Assembly: GCA_964348745.1 (NCBI GenBank)
Contig: CAYGDT010000062.1
Coordinates: 1-8,343, forward strand
Length of the DNA: 8,343 nucleotides
Source of the DNA: CAYGDT01 sp964348745
Lineage (GTDB): Bacteria; Patescibacteriota; Gracilibacteria; Peribacterales; Peribacteraceae
Reading direction: 5' to 3'
Positions 1-6,585 of this stretch are shown one piece after another. A model generated the notes under the pieces. It saw only the letters and a program-made list of their open reading frames with translations, searched no databases and had not been told where the DNA came from. Each line of letters opens with the position of its first letter. Positions within the stretch are counted from its first letter, which is position 1. The position numbers and the translations under genes are program-made.

Positions 1-332
1 GCGATCTGCTTGTAGATGAATTTTCCTTCGTCGGTGATCGTCAGCTTCATGCCGTCGCTCTCCACGAGTTTGCTTTTACTCGCGTAGTTGGCCGGCACGG
101 GGTAGCTCTGACCGCCGGCATCGACCATGTTCTGACCATCAAAAATACCTTCGATCACCCTGCCTTCCGGGCTCATACCACCGCCACCCGAGAGGCTTGC
201 ACGCGTCATATGCCGTTCTTTATCGGTATTCACAACACCTGTCAGATCCCGAAGCAGCGCATTGGCTGTCTTCAGTGTGGAAGATGCGTGTTCGATGAGT
301 TCCTGTATTTGGAGAATTTTGTCGTCAGACAT
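1..332 (-). CDS. Conserved CPR-type small protein, 3' end beyond window
   Basis: This reading frame starts at ATG 332-330 and runs open off the left edge, giving 110 residues. Residues 1-35 look helical and amphipathic (MSDDKILQIQELIEHASSTL...). A glycine-rich turn follows (SGGGGMSPEGR, about 48-58), then a compact beta-rich core with GQSYPVPANYASKSKLVE (about 74-91) and KLTITDEGKFIYKQI (96-110). I recall this core from a conserved family of unknown function in CPR genomes, but I have no functional assignment. It begins 4 nt after the stop of the sugar kinase gene, so the two are probably co-transcribed and translationally coupled. No Shine-Dalgarno sequence precedes it. The start is chosen because the protein begins cleanly there and the spacing matches the previous junction. 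Function is unknown. Confidence 0.75.
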   Translation of the reverse strand, partial: MSDDKILQIQELIEHASSTLKTANALLRDLTGVVNTDKERHMTRASLSGGGGMSPEGRVIEGIFDGQNMVDAGGQSYPVPANYASKSKLVESDGMKLTITDEGKFIYKQI

Positions 333-336
333 GTGT

Positions 337-1332
337 TTAGAGGGATTCAACGGAGACAGTAAGTTTCACTTCCTTCAATCGTTTACGGATCTGCGTGTCT
401 GTGAGAAGTGCGGTTTGGGCTCCGATGGAACCGACAACACTTGCGGCACTTATATTACCCGTTTTTAGTGCGTCTGACAAGCTCATACCTTCGAGAAGCC
501 CCCACGTCATTCCCGTTCCGAACGCATCTCCCGCACCGGTCGTATCGGTGACGTGTGTATCCGGTACTACCGGACAGCGATACAACGCAGTGCCATCGCA
601 CGCCACTGATCCGCGACTACCATCGGTCACAGCGACAATGTCGGCGCCGGCATCAAGCAGTACGCGTATAGACCGCTCCGTTGTCTGTTCGCCCGTAAAG
701 AGGAGTGCCTCTTCCTTATTGAGTAGCAGCAGAGTCGTGTGGGCAAGCAGTGCGCGGTTATCGGCTTCATTCAGCCCCTTTTCGATTTGGCACCCGCCGG
801 GGTTCCAGCTGAGTCGGGGACTCTCCGCAGCTTCCAGCATCTCCACAATATTATCCTGAATCACACAGCTTCCTTCCTGCAGGTGATTTAAATAGATCCA
901 GTCTACCTGCGTCAGGATCGCTGTATCGAAGTTCATATCATGCAAGTGTTCGTTGGTGCCCGGATCATACAAAATCACGCGCTCACCGCAGTTTCCAGAA
1001 AGAATGATGGAAAAGCTGCTGACTTCGTTCTCTACGATCGTGATCAAAGACGTATCGACGCCTTCTTTCTGCAGTGTCTCTATTAGTTTTTGTCCCCATT
1101 GATCCGATCCCACCACGCCTTCAAACAGCGCATCGCACCCGAGACGGCTCAATCCCACCGCAGTGTTCGCTGCGCCGCCTCCTGTGGCTTCGATCACTTC
1201 CTGCACGCGGATTTTTGCACCGAGCGGCAGGGCAAACACATCGGTATTACCCGCAAGACTGAGCGTATCTTTCGGTAGTCGTACGAACAAATCTTCGGTC
1301 GCGCCACCAATGGAAAGCGTTCGTTTGCGCAT
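337..1332 (-). CDS. PfkB-family carbohydrate kinase (ribokinase-like)
   Basis: A 331-residue cytoplasmic kinase of the ribokinase/PfkB superfamily, which moves the gamma-phosphate of ATP to a hydroxyl of a sugar or nucleoside. Family landmarks are visible. The N-terminal strand is LSIGGATEDLFV (6-17). The substrate-side glycine motif is GGGAANTAVGLSRLG (51-65). NKEEA is at 205-209. The C-terminal signature DTTGAGDAFGTGM (263-275) contains the anion hole and the presumed catalytic base Asp269. The length is normal for the family. The substrate cannot be read from the sequence; ribose, adenosine and fructose-type sugars are all possible. The ATG at 1332 is preferred over in-frame upstream starts because it begins just before the family's first strand, and a longer form would overlap the upstream gene by about 300 nt. 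It lies 4 nt after the stop of the surface-protein gene and 4 nt before the next start, so it sits mid-operon. Confidence 0.9.
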   Translation of the reverse strand: MRKRTLSIGGATEDLFVRLPKDTLSLAGNTDVFALPLGAKIRVQEVIEATGGGAANTAVGLSRLGCDALFEGVVGSDQWGQKLIETLQKEGVDTSLITIVENEVSSFSIILSGNCGERVILYDPGTNEHLHDMNFDTAILTQVDWIYLNHLQEGSCVIQDNIVEMLEAAESPRLSWNPGGCQIEKGLNEADNRALLAHTTLLLLNKEEALLFTGEQTTERSIRVLLDAGADIVAVTDGSRGSVACDGTALYRCPVVPDTHVTDTTGAGDAFGTGMTWGLLEGMSLSDALKTGNISAASVVGSIGAQTALLTDTQIRKRLKEVKLTVSVESL

Positions 1333-1336
1333 GTTG

Positions 1337-3853
1337 TCACTGATGGTACCGTGATTGCATGGCCTGTAGGAAGGCCGCGGCGGTTTCCGTCTGTCTGCGG
1401 TGTCGCAAATACGCATGGAAGAGTACGCCCGTGAAACCCAGAATACTCCAGAGCATCCATGCCGGAATTCCTTCCTGTGAGAGGGGAATCTTCGTCGGAG
1501 GATTACCAATGTGCGTCGGTGCACCTGCACTGCCATGTAGATTTCCGATAACGGGATCCGAAGTTCCCGGTGTGAACCCCGCTCCGGTCGGCGTGCTCTG
1601 GCCGTCGGCTGCGAGATCGTCGACTCGTTGTCCCGTCGTCGCAATCGGTGTCAGTTTGAGGTAGTACGTTACTCCGTTGATCAGGTCACGCAGGGTGTAG
1701 GCGCGCAACTGCCCGTTGAGAGTGCGCTGCTCCGTAAGTTGCCCGGGATCGACGCCGTATTCCAGAATAAAGTTACTGAGCGGCATATCTTGCTGCAGCT
1801 CATTCCATTCGATAAACAGTGCGCCATCTTGCGGGGTAATCTTGAGTTTTACGCCGAGCACGGTTGCTTGGACGGTATCGCTTTTCTCATCGCTCTCGCG
1901 TTTGTCTTGCAGCGCCGTCACCGCAAAGTAATAGGTGGTTCCCGGCCGGAGTCCGGCAACTGTTGCGGCTGCAGCGGGACGGTCTGTGTCCAATGTATAG
2001 AGGAACTCGCCCGGGTCGGTTCCGACGTAGATACGATAGGCTTCTATTGTTTCATCCTCCAAAGGATCCCAGCTGAGGGCGATGGAATTGATCTTTGCTT
2101 CGGTGAGAACGTTTTGCACCGTTGGAAGTCCGCGATATTTTACGGTAAGCGGCACAGATTCTTGCACGGCATTACCGAGCGCATCGCTTACGTTGACTAC
2201 GGCTTCATACTGGCCGCCCGTGGGAGCCGTGAGCAACATCTGATACTTGCCCGATGCGGGATCGGTACTCGTGAGCGTGTAGGTCTGATCATTCAAGGTG
2301 AGGGAAAAGTCTTTTAAGCCCGGTTCGGACTGCACGACGACCAGAACGTCGGTCTCTTCCATTGGGTTCTCCGGAGTAAAGGTAATGCTTTGAATTGCGG
2401 GCGGAGTGACGTCGAGCGAGAATTCCACAGTGACTGCGTTGCCGGGCGCATCGCGGTCTTGCACCGTAATGGTTTGCTCCGCCTTGGTTGGATCGAGCGT
2501 AATGGGTATGGAGAAGTTTCCCTGTCGATCGGTTTCTCCCTCAGCATCCTGCACTCCTCCGGTAACGGTGATATTGATAAACGAAGGTCCGGAGCCTTGC
2601 ACGACCACATCGGTTTCGTTGAGTAAAGATCGTGCTGCCGGACTGACGATGTAGATCTGCTGCTCCGGAGTCTCTATGAATTGCTTGGGTGTTACGGTGA
2701 CGACCAAGTATCCGAGCGCTTGTTCCAGATCCGTCGGAATTTCATCGGCGCGCTGCGTTAATACCATCGTGTGCTGCGTTGGCTGATTGCCATCGACTGA
2801 TGCGAATTTGAGTCCGAGTGTCAGCATCTTCTGTCCTTCATCTTCGAATGCGAAATCATAGACACCGAATGCAGGCAGAGTCGCTTCGGGGTCGGTCGTT
2901 GCGAGATAGATGGTGCCCGTAAAGTCATAGAACCTGTTTCCGTACTGGTCGACCACGGTCAAAAGCAAGCTCTCCGCTTTGTATTGTTCGAGAGCAGGCA
3001 TGGGTTTTCCTTCCTGACCGACAATATCGATTTGTACGTGATCGAACCGCGGCGGGTCGGATGTTTGCGCACGGTAGGGATTTGCGGGAAATGCATTGCC
3101 GGTGAGATTCGCCGCAGAAGGGTTGCCGCGGTAAAACTGCTGCGATGCCACCATAGTATTGAAGGCATTTGTACCGTAGGTCGGTGCGTACACGGGGCCT
3201 CCGACTGAGGGTGCGAGGGGATCGTACGCATTGATGCTCACTGCCTGCCTCAGCGTCTGACCGCTGATCAGATCAATCGCGCGCAGCGCCAAGGTGCCGG
3301 GCATTGATGGACGAACGATAAACTGTTGCTGCCCTCCGGCGTCGGTTTCACGCGTCATCGCTTGCACCAGATCGTCGCTGCGACTGGAGAGCAATTCCAT
3401 ACTCCTTCCCTGCAATGCATTCCCAAACCGGTCGGCTGCGATCACCGTAGCCAGCACTTCATTACCGGCGTTTACCGACGTGCTATCGATCACGATTGTA
3501 CTGGTGATCGTATCGATACTGTCGGGGTGTACTGCGAGCGTGCCGCGCACCGCGATATTATCCTGTGTCATCGCGGAGAGCTCGTACTGTCCCGCGACCT
3601 GCAGATCATTGCCCGCGATCCAGATGCTGACACTTCCATTACTGCCGACATCCAGTGTTTGACGCATCGTCTTCCCGATTGGGGAGGCAATGCTCAGTTG
3701 TACTTGCGAGCGGGGAGGCAGATCAGTGAGCGTCACTTCGGATCCGAGCCCTGCGACAGTTTCCAGTGCAGTGATCTGCGCCGCGGAAACGCCCGTCGGC
3801 AAAAGCAGTGCTGCAACGCTGATGCTTAAAAATATTTGTATGTGTTTTTGCAT
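1337..3853 (-). CDS. Secreted, membrane-anchored protein with Ig-like and two FN3 domains
   Basis: An 838-residue exported protein. Residues 1-24 form a signal peptide (basic MQKH, hydrophobic core, VSA-A cleavage-like end). Next come beta-sandwich segments: about 26-110; an invasin/Big_1-like domain at about 118-207; a linker rich in Pro, Asn and Tyr (210-265); another at about 268-392 with DQYGN; and Ig-like units at about 398-484 and 487-572. Two fibronectin type III domains follow (about 577-668 and 669-748), showing the W...AYRIYVG and LRPGTTYYFAVTA patterns. A Gly/Pro/Thr linker leads to one membrane helix (about 797-816) and the basic stretch RHRR. The protein is therefore probably tethered by its C-terminus with a long external stalk. 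Adhesion or host contact is an inference from the architecture. ATG 3853 is chosen because it begins the signal peptide; an in-frame TTG at 3892 would place 13 charged residues before it. Confidence 0.85.
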   Translation of the reverse strand: MQKHIQIFLSISVAALLLPTGVSAAQITALETVAGLGSEVTLTDLPPRSQVQLSIASPIGKTMRQTLDVGSNGSVSIWIAGNDLQVAGQYELSAMTQDNIAVRGTLAVHPDSIDTITSTIVIDSTSVNAGNEVLATVIAADRFGNALQGRSMELLSSRSDDLVQAMTRETDAGGQQQFIVRPSMPGTLALRAIDLISGQTLRQAVSINAYDPLAPSVGGPVYAPTYGTNAFNTMVASQQFYRGNPSAANLTGNAFPANPYRAQTSDPPRFDHVQIDIVGQEGKPMPALEQYKAESLLLTVVDQYGNRFYDFTGTIYLATTDPEATLPAFGVYDFAFEDEGQKMLTLGLKFASVDGNQPTQHTMVLTQRADEIPTDLEQALGYLVVTVTPKQFIETPEQQIYIVSPAARSLLNETDVVVQGSGPSFINITVTGGVQDAEGETDRQGNFSIPITLDPTKAEQTITVQDRDAPGNAVTVEFSLDVTPPAIQSITFTPENPMEETDVLVVVQSEPGLKDFSLTLNDQTYTLTSTDPASGKYQMLLTAPTGGQYEAVVNVSDALGNAVQESVPLTVKYRGLPTVQNVLTEAKINSIALSWDPLEDETIEAYRIYVGTDPGEFLYTLDTDRPAAAATVAGLRPGTTYYFAVTALQDKRESDEKSDTVQATVLGVKLKITPQDGALFIEWNELQQDMPLSNFILEYGVDPGQLTEQRTLNGQLRAYTLRDLINGVTYYLKLTPIATTGQRVDDLAADGQSTPTGAGFTPGTSDPVIGNLHGSAGAPTHIGNPPTKIPLSQEGIPAWMLWSILGFTGVLFHAYLRHRRQTETAAAFLQAMQSRYHQ

Positions 3854-3863
3854 ATTTCTAACT

Positions 3864-3892
3864 ATTCTAGCATTTCTGCGGGTTTTCCTCAA
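3864..3892 (-). promoter_or_regulatory. Sigma70-like promoter for the surface-protein operon
   Basis: On the minus strand, TTGAGG (3892-3887) and TAGAAT (3869-3864) are separated by 17 nt. The -10 element ends 10 nt before the ATG at 3853, so transcription would start only a few bases ahead of the start codon. This agrees with the absence of a Shine-Dalgarno sequence. The elements are read by eye, with 4/6 and 5/6 matches to consensus. Confidence 0.45.
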
Positions 3893-3902
3893 TTCTTATG
3901 AA

Positions 3903-3923
3903 GTGTTTTGTACCAGAAAACAC
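3903..3923. promoter_or_regulatory. 21-bp dyad between divergent genes, candidate operator
   Basis: GTGTTTT (3903-3909) and AAAACAC (3917-3923) are perfect inverted arms around a 7-nt centre. Counting the centre, 8 of 10 base pairs are symmetric. The dyad lies between the -35 of the minus-strand operon (3887-3892) and the putative -10 of the plus-strand lipoprotein gene, so a dimeric regulator bound here could affect both. There is no T-tract after it, which argues against a terminator. No regulator family can be named. Confidence 0.35.
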
Positions 3924-3938
3924 AAGTTTGTCTATAAC
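3908..3938 (+). promoter_or_regulatory. Weak candidate promoter for the lipoprotein gene
   Basis: TTGTAC (3908-3913) and TATAAC (3933-3938) are separated by 19 nt, slightly longer than ideal. The -10 is a 5/6 match. The -35 lies inside the dyad at 3903-3923, a layout suited to repression. A transcript would start near 3945, with a leader of about 30 nt. Confidence 0.3.
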
Positions 3939-3975
3939 ATTGCTGACCTCGCCAACGCTCCAAACCTTCTGTAGG

Positions 3976-4539
3976 ATGCCACTCGTGAAACGCATTGTAG
4001 TACTCGCGGCATTTCTCCTCCTTGCATCCTGTGGGGGATCATCTTCTGAGATTGCCTGCAGTCAAGATTACTGGGATGGCACTGTAGGCACGTGTCTGCC
4101 CGACGGTTGGGAGATCCTCGATACTGAAACCCTGCGACAACGCGGCGTTCCGGAGGAAACCATTGTGGCGTTCCAAGCCAAGGATCCGATTTCCGGACAA
4201 TTTCCTACCGTTGCCGTGACGCAGGAGCAACTTTCAAGCGTTGTCGATCCTTTACAGTATAGCGACGCCAATATTCGTTCTATCGAAGTCGTTGAAGGCT
4301 ATACGCGCGTTGATATAAAGGATTACCAGATTGCAGGCACAAAGGTGAGCTTGCATATTTTCACGGCGCAGCCGATCGAGGGAGAACCGCGACGTCGGTT
4401 TTATCAGGTATCCACTACCGATGGAGATATGGGATACACTATAACAGCGGTAACGCCGGTATCGATTGATAAGACGACCGAAGACGCGATGCTGCTCATT
4501 CTCTCCGGTATCGTCTTTGAACAGCCGAAGGAGAAATAG
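3976..4539 (+). CDS. Lipoprotein, possibly PsbP/Mog1-like fold
   Basis: A 187-residue predicted lipoprotein. The signal peptide is MPLVKRIVVLAAFLLLASCG, with a lipobox ending LLAS-Cys19, followed by GGSSSE as a flexible tether. The mature part opens with two close cysteines (C28 and C40 in ACSQDYWDGTVGTCLPDGWEIL), which could form a disulfide. The LPDGW start, alternating strands, and a C-terminal helix ending in a strand (DKTTEDAMLLILSGIVFEQ, 165-183) resemble the PsbP/Mog1/DUF1795 fold, but this is a visual impression only. An alternative GTG start at 3985 has TAGGA (3972-3976) at good Shine-Dalgarno distance and gives MKRIVVL..., an equally good signal peptide, so it may be the true start. 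The gene is divergent from the surface-protein operon and ends 26 nt before the oppositely oriented tRNA gene. Confidence 0.75.
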   Translation: MPLVKRIVVLAAFLLLASCGGSSSEIACSQDYWDGTVGTCLPDGWEILDTETLRQRGVPEETIVAFQAKDPISGQFPTVAVTQEQLSSVVDPLQYSDANIRSIEVVEGYTRVDIKDYQIAGTKVSLHIFTAQPIEGEPRRRFYQVSTTDGDMGYTITAVTPVSIDKTTEDAMLLILSGIVFEQPKEK

Positions 4540-4565
4540 TGCAAAGAAACGCTTACGTGCAACAC

Positions 4566-4640
4566 TGGAGGTGCCGGCGGGAATCGAACCCGCGAGTGAG
4601 GGTTTTGCAGACCCTTGCCTTACCACTTGGCTACGGCACC
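4566..4640 (-). tRNA. tRNA-Cys (GCA)
   Basis: The cloverleaf can be read on the minus strand. The acceptor arm GGTGCCG pairs with CGGCACC. The D arm is GCC...GGC with AGTGGTAA. The anticodon stem AGGGT/ACCCT encloses the loop CTGCAAA, giving anticodon GCA. The T arm GCGGG/CCCGC has the loop TTCGATT. The discriminator base is U73, the identity base expected for tRNA-Cys, and CCA is encoded (4568-4566). The gene stands alone between two unrelated protein genes. The 120 nt upstream of it (4641-4761) shows no convincing promoter or gene. No clear terminator hairpin is seen downstream. Confidence 0.95.
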
Positions 4641-4761
4641 CGGACGATGTAGCACGCGCATGGTATCATTCTTTCCGTACGGCTTCACAGCAAGTTTCTA
4701 AAAAGAAAGGCGGATCTTAACGATGTATTATGTACGCAGAGCTGATGTACTGATGCGTATT

Positions 4762-6003
4762 TCACCCGAATGCCAGCGCATCCGGCGCGAAGATCAGCAG
4801 CAATCCAAGCGCATACATGAGCAGCCCGCCGAAGATCAGCGTCAGTCGTCGGTACTTTGTCGTGATGCCGGTTGCGTGCAACGTGAAGACGGCGATACCG
4901 AAGATGACGAGATCGTCAATCATGTAGAGCAGGATGTACAGTGCGATGTAGCTGTAGCGGGCAATGTTACTGACATTGTTGTACGCTAGGATCTGCGTGA
5001 AGATCGCAGGGAGTCCCGCCGTGCAGACCAGTTCGATCATGTTTACCGATACCGCAAGAATGGCAACACCGAGGACCATTGCCGGCCAAGAGGAGTAGCT
5101 AAGAGCACGTTTCATTCTGTCGATCGTCTTCTTATGTCCCGTGAGATTGCCGACCGTGCACTGGTTCGGATCTTTGCCAAACGCTTCGTACAGATAAAAA
5201 CCACCGCCACCGATCGCAACCAATCCGATAATTTTCTGCGCCCAGAAGTTGTAGCCGATCAACAGGAACACATTCAGCCATGCCGCGATGAAGAGGTAAT
5301 AGACAACTCCGGACACAAAGATGAACGTGCCACCGATTACCCAGACTTTTTTGAAATCATGCGTGTTGATCAGGAGCGTTAGCAGCGTGATCAGCACCCA
5401 CATCGCGCAGGGATTGAATCCGTCGAGGAACCCCAGGAGCACCGAGAGGGCCGGTAAACTCAGCAATGTCAGGTCGGTTTTGCCGAAGTACCAGAGATTC
5501 AGCGTGTACTTGTCAATGTTTGCATCGCAGTTTTCCGTGCAGCTTTCTCCCGCCGCGATGACGGATACTTGCACGTCGCTCTTCAGAAAATCTTCGAAGG
5601 AAAGGCATCCCGCCTTTGTCTCGCTACATGCAGTGAGGCGTTTCTTGATCGCTTGTCCGTGTTCGTCGGTGTCATACCCTTGACTGACACTTCCATTGAT
5701 GATGATCGTCGGAACGCCCTGATTGAGCGCGGGTGCATGCAGTTGTAGATCAGCAAAAAGTTGTTGACTGTCGAGCTGCGTGATCTCGTAGTAGTGCACG
5801 GGAATGTCATGTTCTACGGCGTATGCTTCGAATGCGGCACAGTGCGGACAGCCATCGCGTACGAATGCAACGACATCCGCGCCATCTAGAGAGAGATACT
5901 GTTCAGAGATTTCCTCCTTTCGCAGCGCTTTGTCTGGATACAGAGTTCCCAAAACTATAACGGGCAGAGCAGCTAACACCATAAACAGTCCGAAGCGTTT
6001 CAT
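4762..6003 (-). CDS. Thioredoxin/glutaredoxin-like domain fused to DsbD/CcdA-like membrane electron carrier
   Basis: A 413-residue membrane protein with two modules. Residues 1-21 form a signal anchor. Residues about 42-125 form a thioredoxin-like fold with the redox motif CPHC (52-55) and the cis-proline strand GVPTIIING (96-104). Residues about 180-410 hold roughly six membrane helices of the DsbD/CcdA type. The paired cysteines lie in GFNPCAMW (Cys199) and ELVCTAGLP (Cys327), the positions that carry electrons across the membrane in that family. A cysteine-rich linker separates the modules (C126, C133, C155, C159). Likely role: take electrons from cytoplasmic thioredoxin and pass them to the external CPHC domain, then to disulfide substrates. 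The direction of flow is inferred. Unlike classical DsbD, the thioredoxin-like domain is N-terminal and no separate alpha domain is visible. The start fits the signal anchor and a strong upstream promoter. Confidence 0.87.
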   Translation of the reverse strand: MKRFGLFMVLAALPVIVLGTLYPDKALRKEEISEQYLSLDGADVVAFVRDGCPHCAAFEAYAVEHDIPVHYYEITQLDSQQLFADLQLHAPALNQGVPTIIINGSVSQGYDTDEHGQAIKKRLTACSETKAGCLSFEDFLKSDVQVSVIAAGESCTENCDANIDKYTLNLWYFGKTDLTLLSLPALSVLLGFLDGFNPCAMWVLITLLTLLINTHDFKKVWVIGGTFIFVSGVVYYLFIAAWLNVFLLIGYNFWAQKIIGLVAIGGGGFYLYEAFGKDPNQCTVGNLTGHKKTIDRMKRALSYSSWPAMVLGVAILAVSVNMIELVCTAGLPAIFTQILAYNNVSNIARYSYIALYILLYMIDDLVIFGIAVFTLHATGITTKYRRLTLIFGGLLMYALGLLLIFAPDALAFG

Positions 6004-6045
6004 ATGTATGTGAAGAATGTATTCGAAGTATAGCTGACTCGTATG

Positions 6046-6074
6046 ATAATAGGAATGTAATGCAAACTTGGCAA
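6046..6074 (-). promoter_or_regulatory. Strong sigma70-like promoter for the redox membrane protein
   Basis: On the minus strand, TTGCCA (6074-6069) and TATTAT (6051-6046) are separated by exactly 17 nt, each matching consensus at 5 of 6 positions. Predicted initiation near 6039 leaves a leader of about 36 nt before the ATG at 6003. A second -10-like TATACT lies inside that leader (6034-6029). No Shine-Dalgarno sequence is visible. Confidence 0.55.
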
Positions 6075-6077
6075 GTT
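6065..6077. promoter_or_regulatory. Perfect 13-bp palindrome over the -35 element
   Basis: AACTTG and CAAGTT flank a single central G. The palindrome covers the whole -35 hexamer of the minus-strand promoter for the redox gene. Its other strand offers TTGGCA, which could serve as a -35 toward the short gene at 6177. A dimeric repressor bound here would block the minus-strand promoter directly. The candidate operator is inferred from position and symmetry only. Confidence 0.4.
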
Positions 6078-6176
6078 ACTATATACCGCTATCCTAAGCC
6101 TAATAATTAACCCCTCTGAAGTGTATTTTCTCCCCTTGTAGAAATAATTTGATCAGAGTAGTGTTACGAGTTGTAC

Positions 6177-6518
6177 ATGGGAGCAATTGGAGATCAAAGG
6201 CTTAGTGATCACTGGGGTACATACTCGCCTGTCTTTGAAACAGAGACAGATAGCAGTGTGTCTACATCTTCCGTGTTACTCGGTTCAGATAGGTTAAAGA
6301 ATGCCTGGGTCGAACATCATATTGAACATGTGTATCAGGTCCTCTGTGCATCGGTACGAATCGAGATTTATGAAATCATTACTCAGTACATAAAGGAAAC
6401 ACACGGAGTACCGGACTGCGAATACGGTGCGCTGATTGGAACAGATTACTTGGAGGCACTGGTACGGGAGCAGGTACAACTCTATCAGGCCAGATCGGAA
6501 TCCCTCGAGTCAGCTTAG
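6177..6518 (+). CDS. Small hypothetical protein, 113 aa
   Basis: I do not recognise this protein. The first 40 residues are Ser/Thr-rich and look disordered (SPVFETETDSSVSTSSV, about 17-33). The rest looks helical: residues about 40-74 contain WVEHHIEHVYQVL and VRIEIYEIITQYIKE, and the end contains YLEALVREQVQLYQARSESL. It has two cysteines and no membrane segment or signal peptide. A TTG two codons earlier (6171) is an alternative start. No Shine-Dalgarno sequence is seen, and the best upstream promoter (TTGTAG 6136-6141, 17 nt, TAGTGT) is weak. Base composition is more AT-rich than the genes around it, suggesting either acquisition or a fast-evolving gene. A hairpin with a T-run follows. 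It is divergent from the redox gene across a 173-nt spacer. Confidence 0.5.
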   Translation: MGAIGDQRLSDHWGTYSPVFETETDSSVSTSSVLLGSDRLKNAWVEHHIEHVYQVLCASVRIEIYEIITQYIKETHGVPDCEYGALIGTDYLEALVREQVQLYQARSESLESA

Positions 6519-6565
6519 CTTTGATTGGAATGAGCAAAAATTACCTTGTGAAAGCTGTTTTTTTT
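6511..6565 (+). terminator. Possible intrinsic terminator
   Basis: CAGCTT (6511-6516) can pair with AAGCTG (6552-6557), and a run of eight T (6558-6565) follows directly. The stem is only 6 bp and the loop about 35 nt, so the hairpin is weak. The T-run also forms the spacer of the next promoter. It overlaps the stop codon of the small gene. Confidence 0.3.
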
Positions 6566-6573
6566 GGTACAAT
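6546..6573 (+). promoter_or_regulatory. purP: Extended -10 promoter for purP
   Basis: TTGTGA (6546-6551), a 16-nt spacer that includes the T-run, and TACAAT (6568-6573) preceded by TGG, which makes an extended -10 motif. The -10 ends 12 nt before the ATG at 6586, so the message would be leaderless or nearly so. This matches the lack of any Shine-Dalgarno sequence. Confidence 0.5.
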
Positions 6574-6585
6574 CTTCGAAATACC

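Noticed and set aside
1337..1339. TGA recoded as glycine, as in Gracilibacteria
   Set aside because: TGA ends the surface protein and the redox protein at sensible family lengths and at a tight operon junction, with no in-frame TGA inside the genes.
1333..1644. Longer version of the sugar kinase starting about 104 codons earlier
   Set aside because: It would overlap the 3' end of the surface-protein gene. The extension is Arg-rich shadow translation, and the kinase fold begins at the ATG at 1332.
1628..2317. 229-aa open frame on the plus strand
   Set aside because: It lies entirely antisense to the FN3/Ig domains of the surface protein, has no recognisable domain and has a cysteine/histidine-rich shadow composition.
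4641..4761. Terminator or small gene between tRNA-Cys and the redox gene
   Set aside because: Only a 5-bp stem (TTTCT/AGAAA) without a T-tract is present, and the open frames there are antisense shadows.
6436..6585. In-frame upstream extension of purP by 50 residues
   Set aside because: It overlaps the preceding small gene by 83 nt, crosses the T-run and the promoter, and has no match to the PurP N-terminus.
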